In this document: positions 1 through 7,862 of the stretch, piece by piece
Layout: each line of letters starts with the position of its first letter
Position numbering within the stretch: position 1 is the first letter of the stretch
DNA from: an uncultured Clostridium sp.
GTDB taxonomy: Bacteria; Bacillota; Clostridia; Christensenellales; CAG-138
DNA: 10,628 nucleotides
Reading direction: 5' to 3'
NCBI GenBank assembly: GCA_900542285.1
Contig: UQNF01000054.1
Span: forward strand, 1 to 10,628
Position numbers and translations under genes: made by a program
Notes under the pieces: model-generated
What the model was told of the DNA's origin: nothing
The model's database searches: none
Seen by the model: the letters and a program-made list of their open reading frames with translations, nothing else

Positions 1-1537
1 CGGCGGCGGACATGACCACGGTCTTGAGCTCATTCATCAGCTCCTCGGACTCCTTGACGTAGATGAAGCCGCGGGTGATGATCTCAGGCTCGGCGAGCAT
101 ATAGCCGTCGTGCGCGGAGATGGGCAGCACGACCACCACCATGCCGTCCTCGGCGAGATGCTTGCGGTCGCGCAGGACCACGGCGCCGACGTCGCCCACA
201 CCGCTGCCGTCCACGAAGATCTCGCCGGCGGGCGCCATGCCCGGCACGAGCTTCATCGTGCGGGCGGTGATCTCCACCGCGTCGCCGTTTTCGCAGATGG
301 CGATGTTCTTGCGGTCCATGCCCATGGACATGGCAAGGTTCTTATGGATCTGCAGCATACGCTGCTCGCCGTGTACGGGGATAAAATACTTCGGCTTTGT
401 GAGCGCGTGGATGATCTTCAGCTCCTCCTGACAGGCATGGCCGGAGACGTGGAGCATATCCGCGCGGTCGTAAATGACCTCGACGCCCTTGCGGAATAGC
501 TCGTTGATGACACGCGAGACGGTATTCTCGTTGCCGGGAATGGCAGAGGCGGATATGACCACGGTGTCGCCCTTGCCGATGATGACCTTGTGGTTGGCGT
601 TTGCCATGCGGAAAAGTCCGCTCATCGATTCGCCCTGGCTGCCTGTGGTCAGTATGCAGACGCGGTTATTCTCGTAATTCTTGAGCTTTTCAAGCGGCAC
701 CTCGCAGCCCTCGGGAATGTGCAGATACCCAAGCTCCTGCGCAATCTTCCCTATCATGACCATGCTCCGCCCCTGGAAGCAGACGACACGGCCATGTGCG
801 GCGGCGATATCGACCACCTGCTGTATCCTGTATACGTTGGAGGCAAAGGAGGCGACGATTATCCTGCCATCCGCCTCGTTGAACACCTGTTCAAATGTTT
901 TGCCCAGCTCCGCCTCCGACGGCGTAATGCCTGCGGATTCGGCGTTGGTGCTGTCCATCATGAGCGCAAGCACGCCCTTGGTGCCGTAGCGTGCAAAGCT
1001 GCCCATGTCGATGGGCTCGTTGTCGATGGGGGTATAGTCCACCTTGAAATCACCGGTATGTATGATAACGCCGACCGGGGTGGTGATTGCGAGCGCAACT
1101 GCGCCGGCTATGGAGTGGCTGACCTTGATGAACTCTATCCTGAAGCAGCCTATCTCTATGATATCGCCTGCGGCGATGCAGCGCAGATCGGCGTTGTTTA
1201 TGCCCTTTTCATGAAGTTTATGATCCACCAGCGCAAGCGTGAATTTCGTGCCGTACACCGGGACCTGGAATTTATCCATGGCGTACGGTATCGCGCCGAT
1301 ATGATCCTCGTGGCCGTGGGTGATTATGAACGCCCTGAGCTTTTCGGAGCAAAGCTCCAGGTACGACATATCGGGTATTACTATATCTATGCCCAGCATA
1401 TCCTCATCGGGGAACGCAAGGCCGCAGTCCACAACGATAATATCATCACCGTATTCGAATACGGTCATATTCTTTCCGATTTCTCCGAGACCGCCGAGCG
1501 GTATTATCCTGAGCTTCGGAGCCGTCTTTTTTGCCAA
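1..1537 (-). CDS. rnj: Ribonuclease J (5' part of gene; C-terminus lies outside the window)
   Basis: Partial gene read by translating the minus strand leftward off the window edge; about 512 codons are present of the roughly 555 usual for RNase J, with no frameshift. RNase J is a metallo-beta-lactamase/beta-CASP enzyme with 5'-3' exonuclease and endonuclease activity in mRNA decay and rRNA maturation. Visible landmarks: N-terminal LRIIPLGGLGEIGKNM (residues 9-24), the zinc-binding HGHEDH motif (about 74-79), VSHSIAGA (about 139-146), TGDFKVD (about 161-167), and the beta-CASP segments GSQGE and SGHACQEELK followed by PVHGE. The start is TTG at 1535-1537, giving MAKKTAPK. It sits 10 bases after AAAGGA (1548-1553), and an in-frame TGA lies just upstream; ATT codons directly before the TTG are less likely starts. 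It lies 67 bases downstream of the ABC-F gene. Whether it is RNase J1- or J2-like cannot be told. Confidence 0.96.
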   Translation of the reverse strand, partial: MAKKTAPKLRIIPLGGLGEIGKNMTVFEYGDDIIVVDCGLAFPDEDMLGIDIVIPDMSYLELCSEKLRAFIITHGHEDHIGAIPYAMDKFQVPVYGTKFTLALVDHKLHEKGINNADLRCIAAGDIIEIGCFRIEFIKVSHSIAGAVALAITTPVGVIIHTGDFKVDYTPIDNEPIDMGSFARYGTKGVLALMMDSTNAESAGITPSEAELGKTFEQVFNEADGRIIVASFASNVYRIQQVVDIAAAHGRVVCFQGRSMVMIGKIAQELGYLHIPEGCEVPLEKLKNYENNRVCILTTGSQGESMSGLFRMANANHKVIIGKGDTVVISASAIPGNENTVSRVINELFRKGVEVIYDRADMLHVSGHACQEELKIIHALTKPKYFIPVHGEQRMLQIHKNLAMSMGMDRKNIAICENGDAVEITARTMKLVPGMAPAGEIFVDGSGVGDVGAVVLRDRKHLAEDGMVVVVLPISAHDGYMLAEPEIITRGFIYVKESEELMNELKTVVMSAA

Positions 1538-1604
1538 AATAATGTTTTCCTTTCAATAAGTCTATATGTTATGCTTTGCCGATGCTTCGGACTTTATTTC
1601 AATT

Positions 1605-3533
1605 TTACAGATCGGAAACGAGGGCGGACAGCCTGTTCTCCGCTTCCTCCCATTTTCCGTACAGCTCATCGATGCGGATACGCAGTTCATCAGCCTTTGC
1701 CGCAAGCTCCTGAGCCTTTTTATAGTCGGTGGCGATATGCGGAAGGTTCATCTGCTCTTCAAGCTCCGCAAGTTCCTTTTCCGCCGCCGCAGCAGCGGCC
1801 TCGCAGCGCGCAGCCTCGCCCCTTGCGTGGTTTATCGCGCTCTGCTGCGCCTTCTTTTCGCGGTATTCCGCTGCGCTGCGTGATTCGGAACGCCTTGCTT
1901 CGTTTTCGCCGCTCCGCTGCTCGGCAAGCGCGGCAATGTATTCGTCATAGCCGCCGATGTATTCCGTCAGGCCGTTCTCCGTCATATGCAGTATCCTGTC
2001 CGCAAGGCGGTTGACGAGAAAACGGTCGTGGGTGACGATAAGCATCGTGCCGTCATATTCCTCCAGCGCCGCCTCCAGTGCCTCTCGTGAGTCGATGTCG
2101 AGGTGGTTGGTCGGCTCGTCCATGAGCAGCAGGTTGCTGCCCGTCAGCATGAGCTTCAATAGCTGCACCCTTGCCAGCTCGCCGCCCGACAGCATGGAGA
2201 CGGGCTTGTCGATGTCGTCGCCCCGGAACAGGAACGCCGCAAGGGCGTTGCACATATCCTTCCTCGGTATGGTCGTATAGTATCTGTCCCATACCTCCTC
2301 CAGCACGGTGTTTTCCGCTTTGAGCGAGGTCATGGTCTGCTCATAATAGGCAGGCTCGACATGGGCGCCGAGATAGAAGCTGCCCTCCGTCGGGCGAAGC
2401 TTTCCGGCAAGGATATTCAGCAGCGTTGTCTTGCCGCAGCCGTTGTCGCCGAGGATAAAGACCTTTTCGCCCTTTCTGACGAGCATATCGACGCCGCGGA
2501 ACACGGGCTTGCCGTCGAAGGATTTGCCGAGCTTTTTGGCTGCGATAACATCGTTGCCGCTGACGGTGCGTGCTTTGAAGGTAAAGTGTATGGATGCGCT
2601 GTCCTTCTCCGGCTCGACAAGCGTTGCACGGAGTCTGTCCGCCTGCTTCTGCTTGGAGGCGGCGGTCACATAGTTACGCTCCTGATTCCAACGCTTCTGC
2701 TGCTCGATGATGCCCTCAATACGTTTGATCTCGCGCTGCGTGCGCATATAGCGCCTGCGCTCAAGCTCCCTTGCCGTGCTGCGAAGCTCTATATGCCTTG
2801 AGTAATTGCCGGCGGTGATAAAAAGGCGTCTATCCTTCAGTTCGATGGTCCTGTTCGTGACCTTGTCGAGAAAATATCTGTCGTGGGAGATGACGATGAA
2901 CGCTCCGCGATATGAGCCGAGGAAGCCCTCCAGCCATTCTATCGCCCTGATGTCGAGATGGTTGGTGGGTTCGTCCAAAAGCAGCAGGTTGGAATTGGAC
3001 AGCAGCAGCCTTGCAAGCTGCGCCTTGTTGCGCTGGCCGCCGCTGAAGGTGTTCGCACTGCGGTCAAGCTCCTCCTCCGTAAAGCCCAAACCAAGGAGCG
3101 TGGAGCGTGTCCTTGCCCGATAGGTCGTGCCGCCGAGGTCGTCATAGCGGCTTGTCAGGCGGTGCTGGCGGTCGATGAGCCTTTCACGCCTTGCTTCGCC
3201 GCAGTCGGAATTAAGCTCGCGGCTGATAAGCTCAAGCTCGTCTTCGATGCCCATAAGCTCCGAAAAGACATCCAGCGTGTATTCGTAGAGGGATTTGTCC
3301 GCATCGGTGACGCTCTGGGTCATGCTGCCTATCTTCGTTTCGGAGCCGAAATAGATGTCCCCTTCGTCATAGCTCTCCTCCCCGAGGAGTATGCGGAACA
3401 GCGTGGATTTGCCGCAGCCGTTCACGCCGACAAAGCCGATATGGTCGCCCGTATCGACTTCAAAGCTGATGCCCGAAAACAGCACCCTTGTCACAAATGA
3501 TTTGGTTAGATTTCTTACTGCCAGCAGCGGCAT
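1605..3533 (-). CDS. ABC-F family ATPase (duplicated ATP-binding cassette, soluble)
   Basis: 642-residue protein with two ABC domains in one chain and no membrane segments, the layout of ABC-F translation factors that act at the ribosomal E site. First domain: Walker A GVNGCGKST (36-44), signature SGGQ (164-167), Walker B LLLLDEP (183-189), H-loop H217. Second domain: Walker A GDNGCGKTT (362-370), signature LSGGE (448-452), Walker B LLLMDEP (468-474), H-loop H502. Both catalytic glutamates are present. The inter-domain linker (about 235-320) is rich in Arg, Lys and Gln, as expected for the P-site tRNA interaction motif. The last 100 residues are charged and Ala/Glu-rich and look like a coiled coil. 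Length and C-terminal extension resemble YdiF/Uup-type members more than the short ones. A strong AAAAGGA sits 6 bases before the ATG. Whether it serves housekeeping translation or antibiotic protection cannot be decided from sequence alone; the operon context favours housekeeping. Confidence 0.93.
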   Translation of the reverse strand: MPLLAVRNLTKSFVTRVLFSGISFEVDTGDHIGFVGVNGCGKSTLFRILLGEESYDEGDIYFGSETKIGSMTQSVTDADKSLYEYTLDVFSELMGIEDELELISRELNSDCGEARRERLIDRQHRLTSRYDDLGGTTYRARTRSTLLGLGFTEEELDRSANTFSGGQRNKAQLARLLLSNSNLLLLDEPTNHLDIRAIEWLEGFLGSYRGAFIVISHDRYFLDKVTNRTIELKDRRLFITAGNYSRHIELRSTARELERRRYMRTQREIKRIEGIIEQQKRWNQERNYVTAASKQKQADRLRATLVEPEKDSASIHFTFKARTVSGNDVIAAKKLGKSFDGKPVFRGVDMLVRKGEKVFILGDNGCGKTTLLNILAGKLRPTEGSFYLGAHVEPAYYEQTMTSLKAENTVLEEVWDRYYTTIPRKDMCNALAAFLFRGDDIDKPVSMLSGGELARVQLLKLMLTGSNLLLMDEPTNHLDIDSREALEAALEEYDGTMLIVTHDRFLVNRLADRILHMTENGLTEYIGGYDEYIAALAEQRSGENEARRSESRSAAEYREKKAQQSAINHARGEAARCEAAAAAAEKELAELEEQMNLPHIATDYKKAQELAAKADELRIRIDELYGKWEEAENRLSALVSDL

Positions 3534-3565
3534 GGTCGTTCCTTTTATTTAATACTGAATAGAGG

Positions 3566-4090
3566 TCAGGTATCCCGGCGCGCGCATGGCACGGTCGGGA
3601 CGACGGTCACTTTTATCCCGGCTTCGGCAGCCATACGCACCGTTTGGGCAGTGCCTCCAAAATCGCCGCCCTCGTAGCAGGCGATAAGCTCGGAGGAATG
3701 CTCCACCATATAGCGGTTGCGCCGCTGCATACAGCCGGTGCAATAGGTCTCGCTCAGGACGATGAAAATATCACAGTTTCTGCTGAAGAACCTGTGCGAA
3801 TAGCAGGTGATGCCGGCAGGAAAGACGCATATAAGCGACATATCGGTATGGCTTTTGCGAAGCTTGAGCACGATCCTTGCGGCATAGCTGTCCACTCCGC
3901 TTGCCATTCCGCTGATGAAATACCGTTTGCCGTCATCATACGCACGGATGATCTCCGCCTCCAGCCGGTTCAGAAAATCGACGCAGCGCGAATCGTCATC
4001 GCTTGTCCAGGGCAGCTTGCTCAGCCGCCGCCCGGTGAAGGCAGCGGTCTTTTCACGCGGAATGCTCAGCCTGCCTGCATCGATACGCAT
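3566..4090 (-). CDS. SLOG-fold protein of the DUF1273/YpsA type
   Basis: 174 residues from the chosen start. The pattern is that of short clostridial SLOG (Smf/LOG-like Rossmann) proteins: FTGRR near the N-terminus (18-22), KLPW (25-28), FISGMASGVDSYAA (58-71), CMQRRNRYMVEHSSELIACYEG (120-141) and a closing GGT (145-147). SLOG domains are predicted to bind nucleotides or nucleotide-derived ligands; no reaction is established for this branch. Family members usually read TGHRP where this one reads TGRRL, a possible change at the ligand site. The ATG at 4088-4090 was preferred over an in-frame ATG 30 bases upstream because it overlaps the stop codon of the preceding ATPase gene (TGATG) and has GGAGGGG (4096-4102) 5 bases before it. 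This implies translational coupling and equal dosage with that ATPase. The ABC-F gene begins 32 bases downstream. Confidence 0.85.
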   Translation of the reverse strand: MRIDAGRLSIPREKTAAFTGRRLSKLPWTSDDDSRCVDFLNRLEAEIIRAYDDGKRYFISGMASGVDSYAARIVLKLRKSHTDMSLICVFPAGITCYSHRFFSRNCDIFIVLSETYCTGCMQRRNRYMVEHSSELIACYEGGDFGGTAQTVRMAAEAGIKVTVVPTVPCARRDT

Positions 4091-4809
4091 CAGAGCCCCT
4101 CCATGGTAAAGCGTTCCCAATCCCTGTGCATATAGCGTTCTATTGCCATGTATTCGCCGATATAACGCCTGTCAAGGGCGTTCGCCTCGGCATAGTGCAT
4201 GAACTCCTCAAGTACCGGGGCGGTGCTGACGGTGTTCCGTACGGGAAGCCCTGTGGCTTCGGACACCTCGCCGACGAGCTTATAGCCGTCTATAAGCTCA
4301 CGGACGCCCGTTTCCTGCGATAGGTTGGTGTTGTTTATGAGATTGTCTATCTCCATCCTTGCGGCAGGGCGCACGGAGTTTATCATCTCAAGATTGCCCT
4401 CAAGGTCGGCGGAGAAGGGCCTGCGTGCGTTTATTACATAAGAAACCTCAAGGCTCTCCGCAGGTATCCTCGAAAAGAAGCGGTAATACTGCCCCAGTGC
4501 GATCGCACCGGCAGCATCGCCGCCGACATCAAAGATAACAAGGTCGCTGTCGTCGCTGAAGGCGGAATAGATCTCCGCAGGCAGCGCAGGTATCTCCACG
4601 CCGGAGGTGACGAACGAGGGATTCAGCAGCCTGATGCCGGCAGCCTCCAGCTCCCTGAACCGCTCCGCCGTGCGGAAATACGGATTTACTATATCAAGGT
4701 CAACAAGCGTGACCTTTTTTGCTTCTTTCGCCGCATTGAAGGCGATATTAAGGGATATTTCGGTCTTTCCGGAGCCGAAATGCCCGACGATAACATGATA
4801 TTTCTTCAT
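4090..4809 (-). CDS. P-loop ATPase of the MinD/ParA/CobQ-like superfamily
   Basis: 239 residues. The P-loop GHFGSGKT (9-16) is of the plain GxxGSGKT kind, without the second lysine of true ParA/MinD. It is followed by VDLDIVNPYFRT (36-47), where ParA-type proteins carry the DxD switch aspartate, and by a hydrophobic strand ending VIFDVGGDAAG (91-101), the Walker B/switch II. NLINNTNLS (157-165) stands where NKxD-like base recognition is found in related folds. There is no membrane-targeting helix or other domain. Such proteins are common in Clostridia and are often labelled CobQ-like or simply ATP-binding; I know of no firm function. No cobalamin genes are nearby, so a role in that pathway is not supported here. 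It begins 30 bases after the oxidoreductase gene with a poor ribosome binding site, and its TGA overlaps the ATG of the SLOG gene, so the two products probably work together. Confidence 0.85.
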   Translation of the reverse strand: MKKYHVIVGHFGSGKTEISLNIAFNAAKEAKKVTLVDLDIVNPYFRTAERFRELEAAGIRLLNPSFVTSGVEIPALPAEIYSAFSDDSDLVIFDVGGDAAGAIALGQYYRFFSRIPAESLEVSYVINARRPFSADLEGNLEMINSVRPAARMEIDNLINNTNLSQETGVRELIDGYKLVGEVSEATGLPVRNTVSTAPVLEEFMHYAEANALDRRYIGEYMAIERYMHRDWERFTMEGL

Positions 4810-4839
4810 AATCTTAGTGTTTGGGCGTTGTATTTTTAA

Positions 4840-6438
4840 TCAATGTACGGGCGCATATGCGGAGATGAGCTTCTCCGCCGCCTTGATGCCGTCGACCGCC
4901 GCGCTCACGATTCCGCCGGCATAGCCTGCACCCTCGCCAACGGGGTAAAGCCCCTTTACGCGCGTCGCTTCGCCGGACTCGGTACGCTGTATCCTGACAG
5001 GGGAGCTTGAACGGCTCTCGACCGCTGTCAGCACCGCATCGTACATATCGAAGCCCCGTATGCGCCGGGCAAAGGCACGAATGCCGTCCGCAATGCCGTT
5101 GCCGATGACCGCAGGGAAGCAGCGGCGAATATCGGCAGGCACGACTCCGGGGCGGTAGGTGGGTGTGACTGCACCAAAGCCCGTGGGCTTTTTGCCGGAG
5201 AGGAAGTCCCCCACGCGAATGGCCGGCGCACGGTAGTCGCCGCCGCCGAGACGGAAGGCTGCACGCTCGATCTTTTCCTGAAAGACCAGCCCGGCAAGCG
5301 GATCCGAGCCGAAATCGCTGGGATTTACCTGGACGATGATGGCGGAATTGGCGTTCCTGCCGTCACGGGCGTGATAGCTCATGCCGTTGGTGACCACCTG
5401 CTCCCTGTCGGAGGACGATGCCACCACCACGCCGCCGGGGCACATGCAGAAGGTGTAAACGCCCCTGTCCCCGGTCTTTCCGGTCAGCCTGTATTCCGCT
5501 GCGCCGAGACGGGGATGCCCTGCATAGCTCCCGAACTGGGAACGGTTGATAAATTCCTGCGGATGCTCTATCCGGACGCCGACGGCGAAGGGCTTCTGCA
5601 CAAGCTCCACTCCGCGGCTCAAAAGCATGCGGTAGGTATCCCTTGCGGCCTGCCCAATGGCAAGTATGACCGCACAGCAGGATATTTTCTCTTGTCCGTT
5701 GACTGTAACGGAGGTTATTCTCCCATCGGTAGATGTGAAATCGGTCATGCAGGAGTTGAAGCGGATATCAACGCCAAGGCGCACAAGCTCACGGCGCATA
5801 TTCATGATGACATCGGAGAGCATATCCGTGCCCACATGGGGCTTTGCGTCCACTGCGATGCTCTTTTCCGCACCGAATCTGACGAGCGTTTCCACCACGT
5901 CGTCCGCCCTTGCGTCCTTGATCCGGGTGGTCAGCTTGCCGTCCGAGAATGCGCCTGCGCCGCCCTCGCCGAACATGATGTTGCTGTTGGGGTTCGGCTC
6001 GCCGCCGCTCCAGAATGCATCGACATCCCTCTTGCGTTCGGAGATGGGCTTGCCCCTTTCGAGGACGATGACGCTGTAACCGAGCCTTGCAAGCTCATAA
6101 GCCGCAAACAGGCCGCCGGGGCCAAGCCCCACGACCACGATCGGAGCGGGCTGCGGTATGCTTCCCGGGATCAGCTCCGGCTTGGCTTCCTCCGGAGCGA
6201 CGGAGACATTGCCGAGCCGCCTTGCGAGCACTCGCCTGCCGTCCGTCTCCGAAACATCGAGCGTAACGCTGTAAAGATAGCGAATGTCGCCCTTGTCGCG
6301 CGCATCGAGCGAGCGGTGGACTATTTTGAGCCTCCCGACGACGTCAACGGGCAGCCCGGTCTGGTTGGCTATGAGCCGCTTGAGCATGGAGTCCGGCGCA
6401 TTGAACGGCAGACTCAGATTGGTCAACAGAAGTCGCAT
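4840..6438 (-). CDS. NAD(P)/FAD-dependent oxidoreductase, COG2509 type
   Basis: 532 residues. An N-terminal module of about 95 residues (MRLLLTNLSLPF onward, including a conserved-looking KIVHRSLDAR at 38-47) precedes a Rossmann dinucleotide fold: VVVGLGPGGLFAAYELARLG (101-120), then E127 for the FAD ribose. Next come FGEGGAGAFSDGKL (156-169), a substrate/NAD-domain section containing CMCPGG, the segment KKPTGFGAVTPTYRPG, and the C-terminal FAD-contact motif GLYPVGEGAGYAGGI (496-510). This is the full layout of the uncharacterised FAD-dependent dehydrogenases of COG2509, and the length is normal. The substrate is unknown and no redox partner is encoded nearby. AAAGGAT lies about 9 bases before the ATG. 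The gene starts 44 bases after cdaR, in line with co-transcription. The FAD fold is certain; the physiological reaction is not. Confidence 0.92.
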   Translation of the reverse strand: MRLLLTNLSLPFNAPDSMLKRLIANQTGLPVDVVGRLKIVHRSLDARDKGDIRYLYSVTLDVSETDGRRVLARRLGNVSVAPEEAKPELIPGSIPQPAPIVVVGLGPGGLFAAYELARLGYSVIVLERGKPISERKRDVDAFWSGGEPNPNSNIMFGEGGAGAFSDGKLTTRIKDARADDVVETLVRFGAEKSIAVDAKPHVGTDMLSDVIMNMRRELVRLGVDIRFNSCMTDFTSTDGRITSVTVNGQEKISCCAVILAIGQAARDTYRMLLSRGVELVQKPFAVGVRIEHPQEFINRSQFGSYAGHPRLGAAEYRLTGKTGDRGVYTFCMCPGGVVVASSSDREQVVTNGMSYHARDGRNANSAIIVQVNPSDFGSDPLAGLVFQEKIERAAFRLGGGDYRAPAIRVGDFLSGKKPTGFGAVTPTYRPGVVPADIRRCFPAVIGNGIADGIRAFARRIRGFDMYDAVLTAVESRSSSPVRIQRTESGEATRVKGLYPVGEGAGYAGGIVSAAVDGIKAAEKLISAYAPVH

Positions 6439-6482
6439 TGCGGCTTGATCCTTTCGTTCAGATGGTTTTTCGCTTACCGCCG

Positions 6483-7862
6483 CTATTCGTTCTGGGCGGC
6501 TGTGACCGTGCAGGTCACCGGGGTCACGGTGTATTCAAGGTCGAACAGATACGCCTGCTTGCCGTTGAGAAGCTCCAGCTCCGGTATCAGCGTATAGGTG
6601 CCGATGCCGTTTCCGGCCATGTTGAGGGTCAGCCGAATGTCCATGGAATACAGGCTGCGGATAAGGCTTGCCTTTCCACGGAGGGTCACCGCTGCGGTGC
6701 TTGGGGAGTACTGATAGGAGAAGCTGTCCGTATCCTCGTTGATGATGCTTACGGGCATACTCTCAAAGGTCACCTCTTCGATGCGCTCTCGAACCTCTAT
6801 CGTGACGGAGAAGGTATCTATTCCGTTTATGAGTGTCGCCCCCTCGGGCATTCCTATGAGCCTGACCTCGTAATTGAGGGTGCATTCGTCGTCAATATTC
6901 GCAACGTCGATGCTTTCAAGGGAGATAAGGTCGGGAAGCTGTTCGAGGATAGCTCTGTCCGCCGCGATGCTCACCGTGGCAGGCTGGATAAGTATCTGCG
7001 TTATCTCATAGATGTCCTTCATTGCGCTTTGGCCGATGATATTGGCGCTGAGAGGGATATCCAGCTTGGGCAGTATGTTCATGCGCACCGTTACGGCAGG
7101 AATGCTCCCGGTCAGGCTTGAGGTGGTGACGAGCTGATCGTTAATGTCGTAAAGATTAAGGGTGAACGAATCGTTTATTGCCTCCGTCCTGCCGGAAAGG
7201 TCTATCACACAGCCTGCCTTGACGATACTCTGAAGCTCGCTTTCGGCGCCGCGTATCTGGACGCTGTTGGTCAGGAGCTGTACCTCGTCATGCCAATAGC
7301 CTTCGGGAAGCTCACCCATGATATGGGCGGATACCGGGATGGTGCGCTCAACGAGATTATCGACGGTCACAACGATATTGTCTATGGAAATACGTTCTAT
7401 CTCGCCGATGCTCGTGGTGACATTGACGGCAAGCGAATGCTCGCCGGCGCTGTGTACCGAGTTAAGGCTGACGGTCGCCTTGACTATATCGGTCTCACGC
7501 CCCTTGAACCGGGGAAGGTCGTTGAGCGTGGTCTTGACGAATACGGAGATGGAGGGAAGTATCTCGTCGATATTGCCGACAAGGGTCAGATTTCTGGCGT
7601 AAAGGTCGGATTCGCTGCCGGCCTCAAAGGTGACGGGGATATTCTCTATCCTAAGGGAACGGCTCGGATTCTCGCTCATCAGCACATAGCCCCAGAGCGT
7701 GACGGAGATGATGAGCGCGATAAACGCATAGAGGAGCTTGTGTACCCATGGACGCTTATACCATACGGGCCTGTCTGCTCCGCCCTTGCCGCCGCCCTCA
7801 TTCTCGGAGCCGGCGGCGTTTTTTGCCGTATTAGGCTTTTGAAACAGCTCATTTATTTTCAT
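6483..7862 (-). CDS. cdaR: CdaR: YbbR-domain membrane-anchored regulator of diadenylate cyclase
   Basis: 459 residues. A short cytoplasmic tail rich in Gly, Asn and Lys (1-42) leads into one membrane helix (about 43-62, LLYAFIALIISVTLWGYVLM). An extracellular part follows, made of four YbbR-type beta repeats of roughly 90 residues. Each repeat opens with a similar phrase: IENIPVTF (72-79), ERTIPVSA (172-179), KLDIPLSA (266-273), FESMPVSI (367-374). In Bacillus and Listeria the YbbR protein CdaR binds CdaA and modulates c-di-AMP synthesis from outside the membrane; the same role is inferred here. The start overlaps the end of cdaA by 14 bases, which suggests translational coupling and a matched protein pair. 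Upstream sequence before the ATG has only a weak ribosome binding site, as expected for a coupled gene. Confidence 0.93.
   Translation of the reverse strand: MKINELFQKPNTAKNAAGSENEGGGKGGADRPVWYKRPWVHKLLYAFIALIISVTLWGYVLMSENPSRSLRIENIPVTFEAGSESDLYARNLTLVGNIDEILPSISVFVKTTLNDLPRFKGRETDIVKATVSLNSVHSAGEHSLAVNVTTSIGEIERISIDNIVVTVDNLVERTIPVSAHIMGELPEGYWHDEVQLLTNSVQIRGAESELQSIVKAGCVIDLSGRTEAINDSFTLNLYDINDQLVTTSSLTGSIPAVTVRMNILPKLDIPLSANIIGQSAMKDIYEITQILIQPATVSIAADRAILEQLPDLISLESIDVANIDDECTLNYEVRLIGMPEGATLINGIDTFSVTIEVRERIEEVTFESMPVSIINEDTDSFSYQYSPSTAAVTLRGKASLIRSLYSMDIRLTLNMAGNGIGTYTLIPELELLNGKQAYLFDLEYTVTPVTCTVTAAQNE

Noticed and set aside
1566..1604. A hairpin (CCGA/TCGG) after the ABC-F gene as a terminator
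   Set aside because: The stem is only 4 bp and is not followed by a U-tract; it is too weak to call.
590..2014. A 474-codon open frame on the plus strand across rnj and the ABC-F gene
   Set aside because: It lies antisense to two well-recognised genes and crosses their junction. Its composition is that of a reverse-complement shadow in GC-rich coding DNA, and no domain is recognisable.
1605..3533. The ABC-F protein as an antibiotic resistance determinant
   Set aside because: Both cassettes are those of a generic ABC-F. The context is housekeeping, there is no mobile element or attenuator-type leader, and resistance subfamilies cannot be recognised without alignment.
4090..4120. An earlier in-frame ATG for the SLOG gene, 30 bases upstream
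   Set aside because: It would overlap the ATPase gene by 31 bases. The ATG at 4090 has GGAGGGG at ideal spacing and the classic TGATG overlap.
5371..6597. A 408-codon plus-strand open frame opposite the FAD oxidoreductase
   Set aside because: It is rich in His, Cys and Ala in the manner of an antisense shadow, and the minus-strand gene shows intact FAD motifs over the same bases.
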